This document shows, piece after piece, positions 25,401 through 31,956 of a DNA stretch of 31,956 nt. Origin of the DNA: SAR202 cluster bacterium AD-804-J14_MRT_500m. GTDB taxonomy: Bacteria; Chloroflexota; Dehalococcoidia; UBA3495; GCA-2712585. The notes beneath the pieces were generated by a model. That model did not search any database. It worked only from the letters and a program-made list of their open reading frames with translations, and had not been told where the DNA came from. Positions within the stretch are counted from its first letter, which is position 1. The number at the start of each line of letters is the position of its first letter. The position numbers and the translations under genes were made by a program. The stretch lies in contig VEXF01000016.1 of assembly GCA_009391275.1 (NCBI GenBank), positions 1-31,956 of the forward strand. The letters run 5' to 3'.

Positions 25401-27245
25401 GATGATCGTATAGCTTTGGCAGCCGGATCTTTTTGCGCTCATGGATTACGATTGGACAGCACTTGTCCTGACATCTCCCCTCATATAACCGAATTTCCCT
25501 TCTTTACTTTCTTGTTTGCCGATCTGCATGCGCATTTAATCGTTATCCCGTTTGGGCTTTTGGTGCTCGGGTTCTGCCTTTCTTTTCTGGTGGGCCTTAA
25601 ATCTGCAACAAAAACGTGGGTAATAGTAGTAGTACCGTTCTTTGGCTTGTCTTTAGGTGCATTATGGGTGATTAATGCGTGGGATTATCCATCCTATGTT
25701 CTACTGATGTTAGCAGCCGTGTCGGTAGGTACCCACCTCATGGTCGGTCGTGCAAAACACGATGAGCGAGTGTGGACGTTTATTGGGGTAGCCATAGCTG
25801 TCGTTCTTTTTAGTGTCATCAGCTTTATACCATTTCATGGTCATTACGAAATTGCTGGGTCGTTTGTGAACCTTAGCAAATGGAGGACCCCATTCCCTAA
25901 CTTTTTAGGAATCCATGGGATATTCCTAGTTATTGTGTTGGCATACCTTATCCAAATTAATAATAGAGCCCTTAAATTCGGCTCAAGCTACGTTGTTAGC
26001 TCGATCTTCGGATGGCTTCGACCTGCTTTTAGTAAACACACTCAGAAACGAAGATGTTTTTCCTGGGAGATGGCTGCAGCGATCTTTGTGGTAGCAGTCG
26101 TGATGTATTTGGCTGTCACAGGTTACTGGGTTGCTTTGCTAATGATGCTATTTATAGGTTTAGCATTCTTGGTGATTCGTGAAGAATTTGGCAGTCTGAA
26201 TACTAGTTCCGGATTCTTCCTATTTCCCGTCGTCATTATTGGATTTTCTTGTTTAATCATCATAGGAGTAGATTTCATAAGAGTCGGCGATGACATAGGT
26301 CGAATGAATACGGTTTTCAAGTTTTACTTAGAGGCCTGGGTTCTTATCGCCCTTGGATCCGCTGTTGGTCTTTGGTATCTGATTCGAATTGGATATTTTA
26401 ACTTGGGGCTTTTTACGCGTAACAGTCGGGCCTTGTTGATATCGGTAACTAGCCTTGTAATTCTGCTCATTGTTGGTTTGATGTTTTGGAGTGCTGTCCA
26501 ATTCGAAGAGCAGCGATCCCTGGGCCAATCTTCATGGTTTGATGCTTTGCGGGCATATTCTGTTCCGGCAATTATTTTGCATGCGTCGATATTAGCTGGG
26601 ATAGTGATATTTTACGGCAGGAATATGGGTTCCAGGTTCAACCTACAGGGGCTTCCAAAGGCTTTGTTAATCGTTTTGTTGGTGATACTGGTCGGTTCTT
26701 CTTCCGTATATGTTGGTCTAGGTTCGCGCGCCAGATTGTCAGACAGATTCAATACTACTGAGGTTACTCTGAATGGAGAGAAATTTTTGTCTTCGGCAAT
26801 TCATATTGAAGACGGACAAGAAATCGAACTGAAATGGGATTATGAAGCTATCCGTTGGTTGAGATCTAATGCCGTCGGATCACCCGTGGTACTCGAAGCT
26901 CATCTTGACCAATACCATTGGGGTGGTAGATTTTCGATTTATACTGGTTTACCTACCGTAATAGGCTGGCCCTGGCATCAAATCCAACAACGGGGATCTG
27001 CCAGCCCAGAGGTTGGCAAACGAGCTGAAGACGTCCGTCGTGCGTACACTAGCCATGATATTCAGGGAACACTAGATATACTTTACAATTACAATGTCAG
27101 TTACGTGATTGTTGGGGATCTCGAACGATCTCATTATCCCCAATCAGGCCTGACTAAATTCGTTGGCATGGTCGGTCGCGGGCACTTAGAATACGTTTAT
27201 GATAATGGCCATACCGCAATCTATCGTGTGTTGCCGCAGTCGTAA
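22443..27245 (+). CDS. Fused GT-C glycosyltransferase (GT39-like) and DUF2298 (YYY) membrane protein
   Basis: A 1600-residue polytopic membrane protein. The N-terminal half resembles GT39/PMT transferases, which use lipid-linked sugars: the first helix (24-40) is followed by GFHPDERSIY with the Asp52-Glu53 pair in the first external loop, then SITVIHVQTSHYYRPE. A soluble stretch (about 460-680) separates it from a second multi-helix half matching DUF2298/Chlor_Arch_YYY: INYYYWGIF (YYY at 846-848), FADLHAHLIVIPFG (1025 onward), RVGDDIGRMNTVFKFYLEAW (from about 1281) and a C-terminal extracytoplasmic domain with LEAHLDQYHWGGRFSIYTGL. The fusion suggests both halves act on one envelope glycan or lipid substrate, but none is known. 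The ribosome site is weak. Confidence 0.88.
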   Translation: MRQRSIRTDPIYLIRSIKSRRMMLCIVAVLVLAAGLRLYGIDWDRGYGFHPDERSIYMQADCMYKVLTHGPGYQECPNLSEYPDMESGIPSVGVFFDSGRSALNPHWFPLGSIMIYLMVLIRSVVEPFGDFNGLDMRFAGRTLSALADVGSVFLIFLIGRRLFGSKVGLLAAFLLSITVIHVQTSHYYRPETFLGVLTLASFWFMLNILHSGRQRDWMFLGLFVGLTFAVKVSVVPLLLLLVLVFGFRVFGWPDGTTGTSFRRQLFMTLRHATVGSVIAIFVFLVINPYAIIDFSEFISDTTWEAGIARVAGKMPYTVQYVGSLPIIYELRQSTIWALGIPLGIVSWVGLIYAGYSVIAKKPTWKPELLLVAWVLSNFLLIGLFFEVKFLRYIFPIIPLLVLFGARGLVSLVDSAHRIQKLLVDRQLGFPVWRVTAHYSPHIAVGLIIVVVLSTAMYTAGFMGIYSRPHPAVEASIWINDNVRPGTTVITDNHWDEGIPELYRYNVVQIPIYEGDSDFKMRSMSHDLSRAEYLVFYSNRTYGSISRVPELYPQSANYYQKLFSGELGYKLDRIFTSYPEFLGVTWKNDTFGRARLPEPELMAASSAGIVTLNLGYADENVVNYDHPAVLLFRNDSKLPQHKIYKSLTPTRSESETPNSLLAADVGRIQRSGGTWSSIIQEDSWTNKMPVLAWILIVELIYLVTLPLAFFIFRPLPDRGIIFAKILGILSVSYIVWLLASLHWLSFSRYSMLIAILVMASLSTAVLAVKYREMIRFLRNHWRLMVGSEVLFLVAFLVFVVVRMANPDLWHPFRGGEKPMDFAYLNAILRSTYMPPFDPWFSGGYINYYYWGIFIVANLTKSLGMLPAVAYNLAVPLFFALTVTGVYSLAFNVAEGLRTTGRVGDVLQSSKGGLNIVMNWVKTPAFAGLIAVFFVCIIANLDGAVQLIQSGWSNVIHGEPFRHFDFWRSSRMIPGLADYNPSLFVFWLDDRIALAAGSFCAHGLRLDSTCPDISPHITEFPFFTFLFADLHAHLIVIPFGLLVLGFCLSFLVGLKSATKTWVIVVVPFFGLSLGALWVINAWDYPSYVLLMLAAVSVGTHLMVGRAKHDERVWTFIGVAIAVVLFSVISFIPFHGHYEIAGSFVNLSKWRTPFPNFLGIHGIFLVIVLAYLIQINNRALKFGSSYVVSSIFGWLRPAFSKHTQKRRCFSWEMAAAIFVVAVVMYLAVTGYWVALLMMLFIGLAFLVIREEFGSLNTSSGFFLFPVVIIGFSCLIIIGVDFIRVGDDIGRMNTVFKFYLEAWVLIALGSAVGLWYLIRIGYFNLGLFTRNSRALLISVTSLVILLIVGLMFWSAVQFEEQRSLGQSSWFDALRAYSVPAIILHASILAGIVIFYGRNMGSRFNLQGLPKALLIVLLVILVGSSSVYVGLGSRARLSDRFNTTEVTLNGEKFLSSAIHIEDGQEIELKWDYEAIRWLRSNAVGSPVVLEAHLDQYHWGGRFSIYTGLPTVIGWPWHQIQQRGSASPEVGKRAEDVRRAYTSHDIQGTLDILYNYNVSYVIVGDLERSHYPQSGLTKFVGMVGRGHLEYVYDNGHTAIYRVLPQS

Positions 27246-27304
27246 ACAAAGGCAATGTCTTATTTGATCCCGATGATTTCCCAGGTTACGAAGACTACGC
27301 AAGT

Positions 27305-27328
27305 CGGAGACGTCTAGGGATGTCTCCG
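27305..27328. terminator. Hairpin in convergent spacer
   Basis: A perfect 7-bp stem, CGGAGAC/GTCTCCG, with a 10-nt loop, between two convergent genes. It lacks a T-run, so termination would be imperfect or factor-dependent. Confidence 0.3.
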
Positions 27329-27348
27329 GGTTAACTAGCTTTATGGGA

Positions 27349-27978
27349 TTATTTGGCGTATTTGAATATGGGCTTGTATGTTAACGTTGAGGCTGCTGTT
27401 ACGTATGCTTCGACGGATTTAAATCCCCTTGCTTTCAGGTAGTCAGAAGATTCGAAAGCTTGTTGTCCGGACAGTTCGTACGTTGCCAGATACTGGTAAT
27501 CTCCTCGTATAGCTTTGTACCGAGATGCGCTCACCCAACCCGGGCAGTCCAGTAACTCGCCCAAGTGCTCCTGGTTGTACCAAGAGTTGAATTCATCATC
27601 GTGATTTTCTTGTACGCTAGATCTATTGAAACGGAGCAGGGAGGGTTCGTTGCCGGCCTGGGATCCTTTCCCAGGTGATGCCGTAAAAATATGGCGCCAT
27701 ACCGCGCTACTAGACACTTTTACTACTGACTGCATCTCTTTCCATCCACGTGCTTTTGAAAAATGGGTTGTTTCCAAAGCGTCTTGCCCTTCAAGTTGAT
27801 ACATAGCCATGAATTTACCATCAGCATTCTGTTCCTGGTACCTTACTGACGTTAAGAAACCTGGGCAATCCATTACCTCGGGGACATGCACAGTGTTATA
27901 CCATGTATTGAATTCTGTCGAGTTTGCCGGTTCCACTTCGACGAACACTGTGAATAGGAGTGAAGGTCGCTCGTCCAT
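27349..27978 (-). CDS. Tandem dimeric alpha-beta barrel (EthD-like) protein
   Basis: A 209-residue soluble protein of two similar halves. Repeat 1 has EFNTWYNTVHVPEVMDCPGF and repeat 2 EFNSWYNQEHLGELLDCPGW. Both continue into a TSVRY/SASRY strand, a YQLEG or YELSG segment and a KARGWKEM or KARGFKSV helix. This is the ferredoxin-like dimeric alpha-beta barrel pattern, so one chain can form the barrel usually made by two. The conserved WYN, H and DCPG residues would line the cavity. Related proteins act on small aromatics or are uncharacterised. GGAGAG precedes the ATG. The substrate is unknown. Confidence 0.8.
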   Translation of the reverse strand: MDERPSLLFTVFVEVEPANSTEFNTWYNTVHVPEVMDCPGFLTSVRYQEQNADGKFMAMYQLEGQDALETTHFSKARGWKEMQSVVKVSSSAVWRHIFTASPGKGSQAGNEPSLLRFNRSSVQENHDDEFNSWYNQEHLGELLDCPGWVSASRYKAIRGDYQYLATYELSGQQAFESSDYLKARGFKSVEAYVTAASTLTYKPIFKYAK

Positions 27979-28010
27979 TTTCTACTCTCCAAGTCTAAGA
28001 CTGTGTATTC

Positions 28011-28039
28011 TTGACGCCGTATCTGTAGGGTTATAGACT
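28011..28039 (+). promoter_or_regulatory. Candidate promoter of the GlcG/HbpS-like gene
   Basis: TTGACG (5/6) and TAGACT (4/6) with a 17-nt spacer, about 90 nt upstream of the ATG at 28129. Confidence 0.4.
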
Positions 28040-28128
28040 CCAGATTGCTGATAAGCAGCATAACACATAGTTCTAATTCACTGTGGCTCCGTCCAATAAA
28101 TAGTAATAACATTCTAGGAGGAACTCAT

Positions 28129-28524
28129 ATGTCTATAACCTTGGAACAAGCCGAGAAGGCTATAAATGCAGCTATTGCTAAAGCTAACGAACAAGGCACG
28201 AAGATGAATATCGCTGTCATGGATGCTGGCGCCCGTCTGGTTGCATTCAAAAGGATGGATGGAGCTATATGGGGTGGTGTGTATGGCTCCCAGGGTAAAG
28301 CAGTCACATCCGTAGCATTTGGAAGGGATAGTGGGCTCATGCAAGAACGTGCTGGTGCACCAATAGTACAAGGTATCGCAGCAGCTGAAGGCGGACACAT
28401 GATTCCGAGCCAGGGAGCGGTCCCGATTCTTCGAAACGGCTCCGTCATTGGCGCTATAGGTTGTGGTGGTGGAACCGGCCAAGAAGATGAAGACTGTGCT
28501 CGTGCGGGTGCGGAAGCGGTTTAA
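28129..28524 (+). CDS. GlcG/HbpS-like protein (PF03928)
   Basis: A 131-residue protein of the GlcG/HbpS/PduO-C fold. TLEQAEKAINAAIAKANEQG opens it, followed by NIAVMDAGARLVAFKRMDGA, then AAEGGHMIPSQGAVPIL and GSVIGAIGCGGGTGQEDEDC. Members bind haem or cobalamin or lie in glycolate and diol pathways; several are of unknown role. AGGAGG at 28116-28121 sets the ATG at 28129, and the frame upstream to 28045 is not coding. No signal peptide, so cytosolic. A strong terminator follows at once, so this is a single-gene unit. Confidence 0.88.
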   Translation: MSITLEQAEKAINAAIAKANEQGTKMNIAVMDAGARLVAFKRMDGAIWGGVYGSQGKAVTSVAFGRDSGLMQERAGAPIVQGIAAAEGGHMIPSQGAVPILRNGSVIGAIGCGGGTGQEDEDCARAGAEAV

Positions 28525-28550
28525 CTTCTATATACAGTTTCACGCATATA

Positions 28551-28600
28551 GAAAGACCCACTTGACTCCTTAATGAGTCCAACGTGGGTCTTTCATTTTA
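28551..28600 (+). terminator. Rho-independent terminator
   Basis: An 11-bp perfect stem, GAAAGACCCAC (28551-28561) with GTGGGTCTTTC (28584-28594), is extended inside by GACTC/GAGTC around a 6-nt loop and followed by ATTTT. It lies 27 nt after the stop of the GlcG-like gene. Confidence 0.85.
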
Positions 28601-28875
28601 AAAGAAGAAGATGAACTCTACAGGTTCCTATATCGAGTGGGGCACAATGGTGCGTAGGAAACCTCTTAATCATGGCTTTTGCTGGTTCGGTAGTTGAGCC
28701 AGCAACATTGATAGCAGTCAGCTTAAGTATAGTTTTATGAGTCTTAAACTGACTATTATTCTCTTGGGGATGAGATGGATCAGACTTGCGAGGCGTCCTT
28801 GATACGTTAGTTTTCAGGAGTAGTGTGACCAAATCGTCATCGTACTATCGCGGTGGCCTGTAACAGAGAAAACTC
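28601..28875. other. Intergenic region without recognised gene
   Basis: This is the stretch between the terminator and the small minus-strand gene. The open frames here have no ribosome site or recognisable motif. I see no RNA gene or clear repeat. Confidence 0.4.
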
Positions 28876-29067
28876 TTATAAGGCCTCGGATGCATCCAGG
28901 TTGTGTAAAAACTTGTAACCCTGGCCGGTTCCCTCAACTATCTCCACTTCATGGACGTGAACGCCATTGGCTTCGATTACCATTGATATGCCAGTAGTCT
29001 CTACGATTGCCCCACTAGGCGACTTAAATTTTAGACCTGCCTCAACACTCGACATTTCCGCGTACAT
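28876..29067 (-). CDS. Small conserved-looking protein, unknown function
   Basis: A 63-residue frame with a beta-rich, protein-like composition: LKFKSPSGAIVETTGISMVI, VHVHEVEIVEGTGQGYKFLH and LDASEAL. No signal peptide or membrane helix. GGAGG lies 13 nt before the first ATG, rather far; the second ATG (residue 5) is an alternative start. It sits 139 nt downstream of the M24 gene on the same strand. I do not recognise the family. Its restrained amino-acid composition favours a real gene. Confidence 0.6.
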   Translation of the reverse strand: MYAEMSSVEAGLKFKSPSGAIVETTGISMVIEANGVHVHEVEIVEGTGQGYKFLHNLDASEAL

Positions 29068-29206
29068 CTAAGGGATTCCCTCCGAACAGATTGCCGTCAC
29101 ATTATCAGACGGCTGTGAACTATCGCCTTAAATCATACTTTGGCCCGGACATTGGGGCAACCCCTTTGATATCACTGCTTTTACAAGATGTACGCGTGTA
29201 TAAGAT

Positions 29207-30352
29207 TTACGTTTTAATACGCCAACGCAAATCCCATTGATCGTTCATACGCTGAGCCCCATTTTCAGTAATTAAAATGTCGTCGAAAATGCGTGGTGTA
29301 AGTTCGAGAGCGGGTACAGGGGATCTGTGTGGATGGTATGAAAATACCATTCCAGATTCCAGGACCGCGTCTTCGTTTCCTTCTGGCATAGGCGAATAAT
29401 ATGGCCACTCTATCGCATCCATTCCTTGGCCGTGAAAATAATAATGCCACGCTGGAGCGCCCAGGATCCAACCATCCTTCTTGATGCGATCATGGAAAGA
29501 GTTTGTTAAGCTGCTCAACGTTACCCCAGGTTTAGCCAATTCCCGTAGTTCTTCAAAAACGGTTAGTTCACGCTCCAAAAGTTTCTGTTCCCTGTCAGTG
29601 GGTTCCCGAAATAGGCACGAGACATTCAATTCGGACCAATGCCCACTTTCACCGCATGTTTCTAGATGCAATTCCACTACGCTGTTACAAGCCAATGGTT
29701 CGTCCCTCGGAAGACCTTTGAAAACTCCGTCCCTTATAAGAATAAGGTCATCGACGGAGCCGCCAGCTTTGATGATTGTTCCGGCCTCGGCAGCAGCTTC
29801 TCTTTGAGATATACCTGGTTGGACAATATCAACGAATGTCTCCATGGCTAAGACCGAGATTTTCCATAGGTCCTTATTCTGGTCGATTTCCAAAGCGCTT
29901 TTGATCGCTCGGATTCTGTTCATCATCAGATCTGAGTTCACGAATTCAACATTCGGCAGAGAGGCTTTGAGGCACTTGTACGCTTCTATAGTAAGGATAT
30001 GATTTAGACCAGCAATACCCACTGTGCCCCTGGTAATGCCTTTCTCTTTCATAGCGGTTATTATCTCGATGTGTGGAAATGGTGCCTCACGGTAATCTGA
30101 AATCCACACTTGGTCAGGCCTAGAGGCGGAAGCGTATGTTACTTGTACCTGCACAGGCGGCTTTTCTAACGGAAGGAGAATCAAAGAATCTCCAGACCAT
30201 AGATGTGTATCGGATACATACCGGATATATCCACGATTGTTATGGCTGGCGTGCCCGGCGATCAACAAAGCAATCATGCCATATTTGCACATCTCTGTGC
30301 GGATTCGTGTGAATCTCTCGTCTCGCTCCTTGAGATCTGCCTTTCGGGACAT
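29207..30352 (-). CDS. M24 (aminopeptidase P/creatinase-like) protein with degenerate metal site
   Basis: A 381-residue two-domain protein: a creatinase-type N-terminal domain (about 15-145) and a pita-bread M24 domain (about 150-375). GIAGLNHILTIEAY, RIRAIKSALEI and LAKPGVTLSSL fit the family. The five usual metal ligands (Asp, Asp, His, Glu, Glu) are poorly kept. The aligned positions read approximately Glu227, Glu241 (GHWSEL), His307 (YFHGQGMD), His340 (FSYHPH where TIEPG is usual) and Phe356 (RIFDD where RIEDD is usual). It may be a metal-independent hydrolase, like creatinase, or another lyase-type relative rather than a dipeptidase. GAGGTG precedes the ATG. Confidence 0.85.
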   Translation of the reverse strand: MSRKADLKERDERFTRIRTEMCKYGMIALLIAGHASHNNRGYIRYVSDTHLWSGDSLILLPLEKPPVQVQVTYASASRPDQVWISDYREAPFPHIEIITAMKEKGITRGTVGIAGLNHILTIEAYKCLKASLPNVEFVNSDLMMNRIRAIKSALEIDQNKDLWKISVLAMETFVDIVQPGISQREAAAEAGTIIKAGGSVDDLILIRDGVFKGLPRDEPLACNSVVELHLETCGESGHWSELNVSCLFREPTDREQKLLERELTVFEELRELAKPGVTLSSLTNSFHDRIKKDGWILGAPAWHYYFHGQGMDAIEWPYYSPMPEGNEDAVLESGMVFSYHPHRSPVPALELTPRIFDDILITENGAQRMNDQWDLRWRIKT

Positions 30353-30897
30353 GGTTCACCTCGACTATGTTGTGTGTATGACAAATGATATGAATAGGTC
30401 ATCTGACTGAGGTAGATAGCGTGAAATATTGAGTTAGAACGATGTTTGCCATTGTTGCAACCGGTGATTCACATACTTCGTATCGTTATATCTCTGTGAT
30501 ATTTGTAGATGGGACAAAGTTGACATTCTTGCTCATAGTTACTCGACCTACCAACCGCCGTGATATGTTTTCGAGGTTCAGATTCTGTAAATTGTTCTTT
30601 GTGTGTGGTTCTGGAGAAAGATATTTGTAACAGGATGAATAGAAAATCGCCGTCTACAGTATTCAACAGAATCCTTCTCGGCATATTTTCACAAGAAGCA
30701 TGTTGTCGGGAGTTGAAATATCATCCTCAAAAATCCGCTAATCCGGTTGCACTAACCGAAACACGGGAAAGTTTAAAACTGACCCAGCAATGTCGTGAAA
30801 TTCATCAAATGATCTTTACGGTGTTATAGTCGCATGGATCTGGTATTAGCGATTGAATTTGGAATAAATTAATTCGATAGGTCAGCAGGGTGAAGAG
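30353..30897. other. Intergenic region without recognised gene
   Basis: A 545-nt gap between divergently transcribed genes. The small frames here (for example 30560-30829) lack motifs and ribosome sites. No tRNA, clear terminator or strong promoter is visible. It is AT-rich near 30850-30880, just before the methyltransferase gene. Confidence 0.4.
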
Positions 30898-31716
30898 ATG
30901 TCGTGCAGGTTCTCCGAAAGAGATACCGAACAATATTATGATGCTGAGGACTCCATATACCGTACTATATGGGACCGAAACGGGAGTGTCCATTGGGGTT
31001 TGTTTGACGAAAACACAGGAGACAATTTTCTCAAGGCCAGTGACAACCTCAACCGATTCATGGCCGGAAAAGTTTGTATAGACCAGAGATCTAATATTCT
31101 AGATCTGGGTTGTGGAAACGGTAATACTTCTATTTGGCTTTCTCGGGAGTTTGGAAGCCAGATTACCGGCATTGATCTCAGTAGTGTGCGTGTCGACAAT
31201 GCCAATGCTGAAAGGGGACGGCTAGAGTCGTCTTTAGCTAGGAGGTTAACTTTTCGGAAATGCTCGGCAATGGATCTTCCGTTTTCTGACAATTCTTTTT
31301 CTCATGTCTGGAGTCAATCCACCATATACCATGTCCCGGACAAACTCAGGGTTCTTAGGGAAGTCAAGCGAGTGATAGAGGAGGGCGGTTTATTCATTTT
31401 TGACGACCTATTTAAACCAAAACAAGACATAAGTTATTCGTCCAAGCGTTTTCTATATGACAGATTGCTTTTCGATACAGATTTTGATTTCCTTTCTTAC
31501 CAAAAAACCCTCAAAGAAATCGGGTTTGAGGTACAAGAAGCATTGGACATTTCTGACCATTTAAAATTAAGTTATCAGTGTTTGTCTAAACTTGCAGAAT
31601 CACAAAATGACGGATCTAACAATACTTTTGAACTTCTTGCGAAAGCCTATTCCGAGAGCGCCAACGTTGTAGATAAGGGTGAGATAGGTTGGGCACTGTA
31701 TGTTTGCAAAGCTTGA
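30898..31716 (+). CDS. Class I SAM-dependent methyltransferase
   Basis: A 272-residue Methyltransf_11-type protein. After an N-terminal part with EQYYDAEDSIYRTIWDRNGS and VHWGLF, as in small-molecule N- or C-methyltransferases (sarcosine-type or sterol-type), come motif I ILDLGCGNGNTSIWL (67-81), TGIDLS (90-95), the DLPFSDNSFSHVWSQSTIYH segment and VIEEGGLFIFDDLF. The acceptor cannot be inferred. The ATG follows GGGTGAAGAG. It is divergent from the M24 gene. Confidence 0.88.
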   Translation: MSCRFSERDTEQYYDAEDSIYRTIWDRNGSVHWGLFDENTGDNFLKASDNLNRFMAGKVCIDQRSNILDLGCGNGNTSIWLSREFGSQITGIDLSSVRVDNANAERGRLESSLARRLTFRKCSAMDLPFSDNSFSHVWSQSTIYHVPDKLRVLREVKRVIEEGGLFIFDDLFKPKQDISYSSKRFLYDRLLFDTDFDFLSYQKTLKEIGFEVQEALDISDHLKLSYQCLSKLAESQNDGSNNTFELLAKAYSESANVVDKGEIGWALYVCKA

Positions 31717-31844
31717 TTTATCGGTAAATTATCCTAAGAGCGTGCCAGCAATTCTTCTGTCAGTATGTCTAGGATTCGTCCTCCAGGTGACAGGGTTATT
31801 GAGGTCAATCCAAAACTATGGATTTATGAATTATATCGTAAATG

Positions 31845-31874
31845 TTGACAAAAGCATCTCGGGGAATTTGTAAT
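31845..31874 (+). promoter_or_regulatory. Promoter of the gene starting at 31925
   Basis: TTGACA (perfect) and TGTAAT (5/6) with an 18-nt spacer. The predicted start near 31881 gives a 44-nt leader to the ATG at 31925. Confidence 0.6.
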
Positions 31875-31924
31875 AGCCGAGAACTTGGATGCGGCAGAAT
31901 TTAATGCGCTGCAAAGGAGAAGGT

Positions 31925-31956
31925 ATGGAATTCCATTTGTATTGTGTCGACTGCGG
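31925..31956 (+). CDS. Start of a CDS cut by the window end; CxxC N-terminus
   Basis: ATG preceded by AAGGAG (31914-31919) and a good promoter; the visible residues are MEFHLYCVDCG. The CxxC looks like the start of a zinc ribbon, as in archaeal-type threonine synthases among others, but eleven residues cannot decide the family. Confidence 0.6.
   Translation, partial: MEFHLYCVDC

Noticed and set aside
30560..30829. 89-codon frame in the gap before the methyltransferase
   Set aside because: Composition is not protein-like; no ribosome site or motif.

Overview
The window is a gene-dense bacterial chromosome segment with moderate GC and short spacers. The gene set suggests an aerobic, respiring Chloroflexota, possibly of the marine SAR202 type. 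The grounds are a fused GT39/DUF2298 ('Chlor_Arch_YYY') membrane protein, an M24 creatinase-like protein, HbpS/GlcG and dimeric alpha-beta barrel proteins, and a Nuo cluster without nuoEFG. The taxonomy is inference. I see no IS element, phage, CRISPR array or rRNA.

Layout. 1-1427: 3' part of acetyl-CoA synthetase. 1621-4037 (minus): spermidine synthase, S-adenosylmethionine decarboxylase and a P-loop/DRTGG protein. 4104-4314: a consensus promoter with tRNA-Phe(GAA) and tRNA-Gly(GCC). 4414-5304: an alpha/beta-hydrolase-fold protein lacking the usual nucleophile. 5367-6527 (minus): acyl-CoA dehydrogenase, transcribed away from 6735-7565, a two-domain sulfurtransferase (rhodanese) whose catalytic Cys codon is TGA. 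An acireductone dioxygenase-like cupin follows at 7624-8244. 8549-18836: a promoter with a palindromic operator-like site, then nuoA-B-C-orf-D-H-I-J-K-L-M-N, tightly overlapped. 19153-22230: a LOG/lysine-decarboxylase-like protein, enolase and GAPDH. 22443-27245: a 1600-residue fused membrane protein. 27349-31716: a tandem alpha-beta barrel protein, a GlcG/HbpS-like protein with a clear terminator, a 63-residue protein, a degenerate M24 protein and a SAM methyltransferase. Another CDS begins at 31925 and runs off the window.

The most notable feature is the sulfurtransferase. The reading frame meets TGA exactly where the family has its catalytic Cys, then continues for 41 more well-conserved codons to TAG. 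Immediately after the TGA lies a perfect 6-bp stem with a GGC loop starting 18 nt downstream, which fits the bacterial SECIS pattern. The simplest reading is a selenocysteine sulfurtransferase. TGA is an ordinary stop in several neighbouring genes, so a general reassignment of TGA is unlikely. No selenocysteine machinery lies in the window.

Functional links. Acs, acyl-CoA dehydrogenase, enolase and GAPDH are central carbon genes, and Nuo is the respiratory proton pump. SpeD and SpeE produce methylthioadenosine, and acireductone dioxygenase belongs to the pathway that salvages it. The sulfurtransferase directly upstream of the dioxygenase may also serve sulfur metabolism, but that link is inference.
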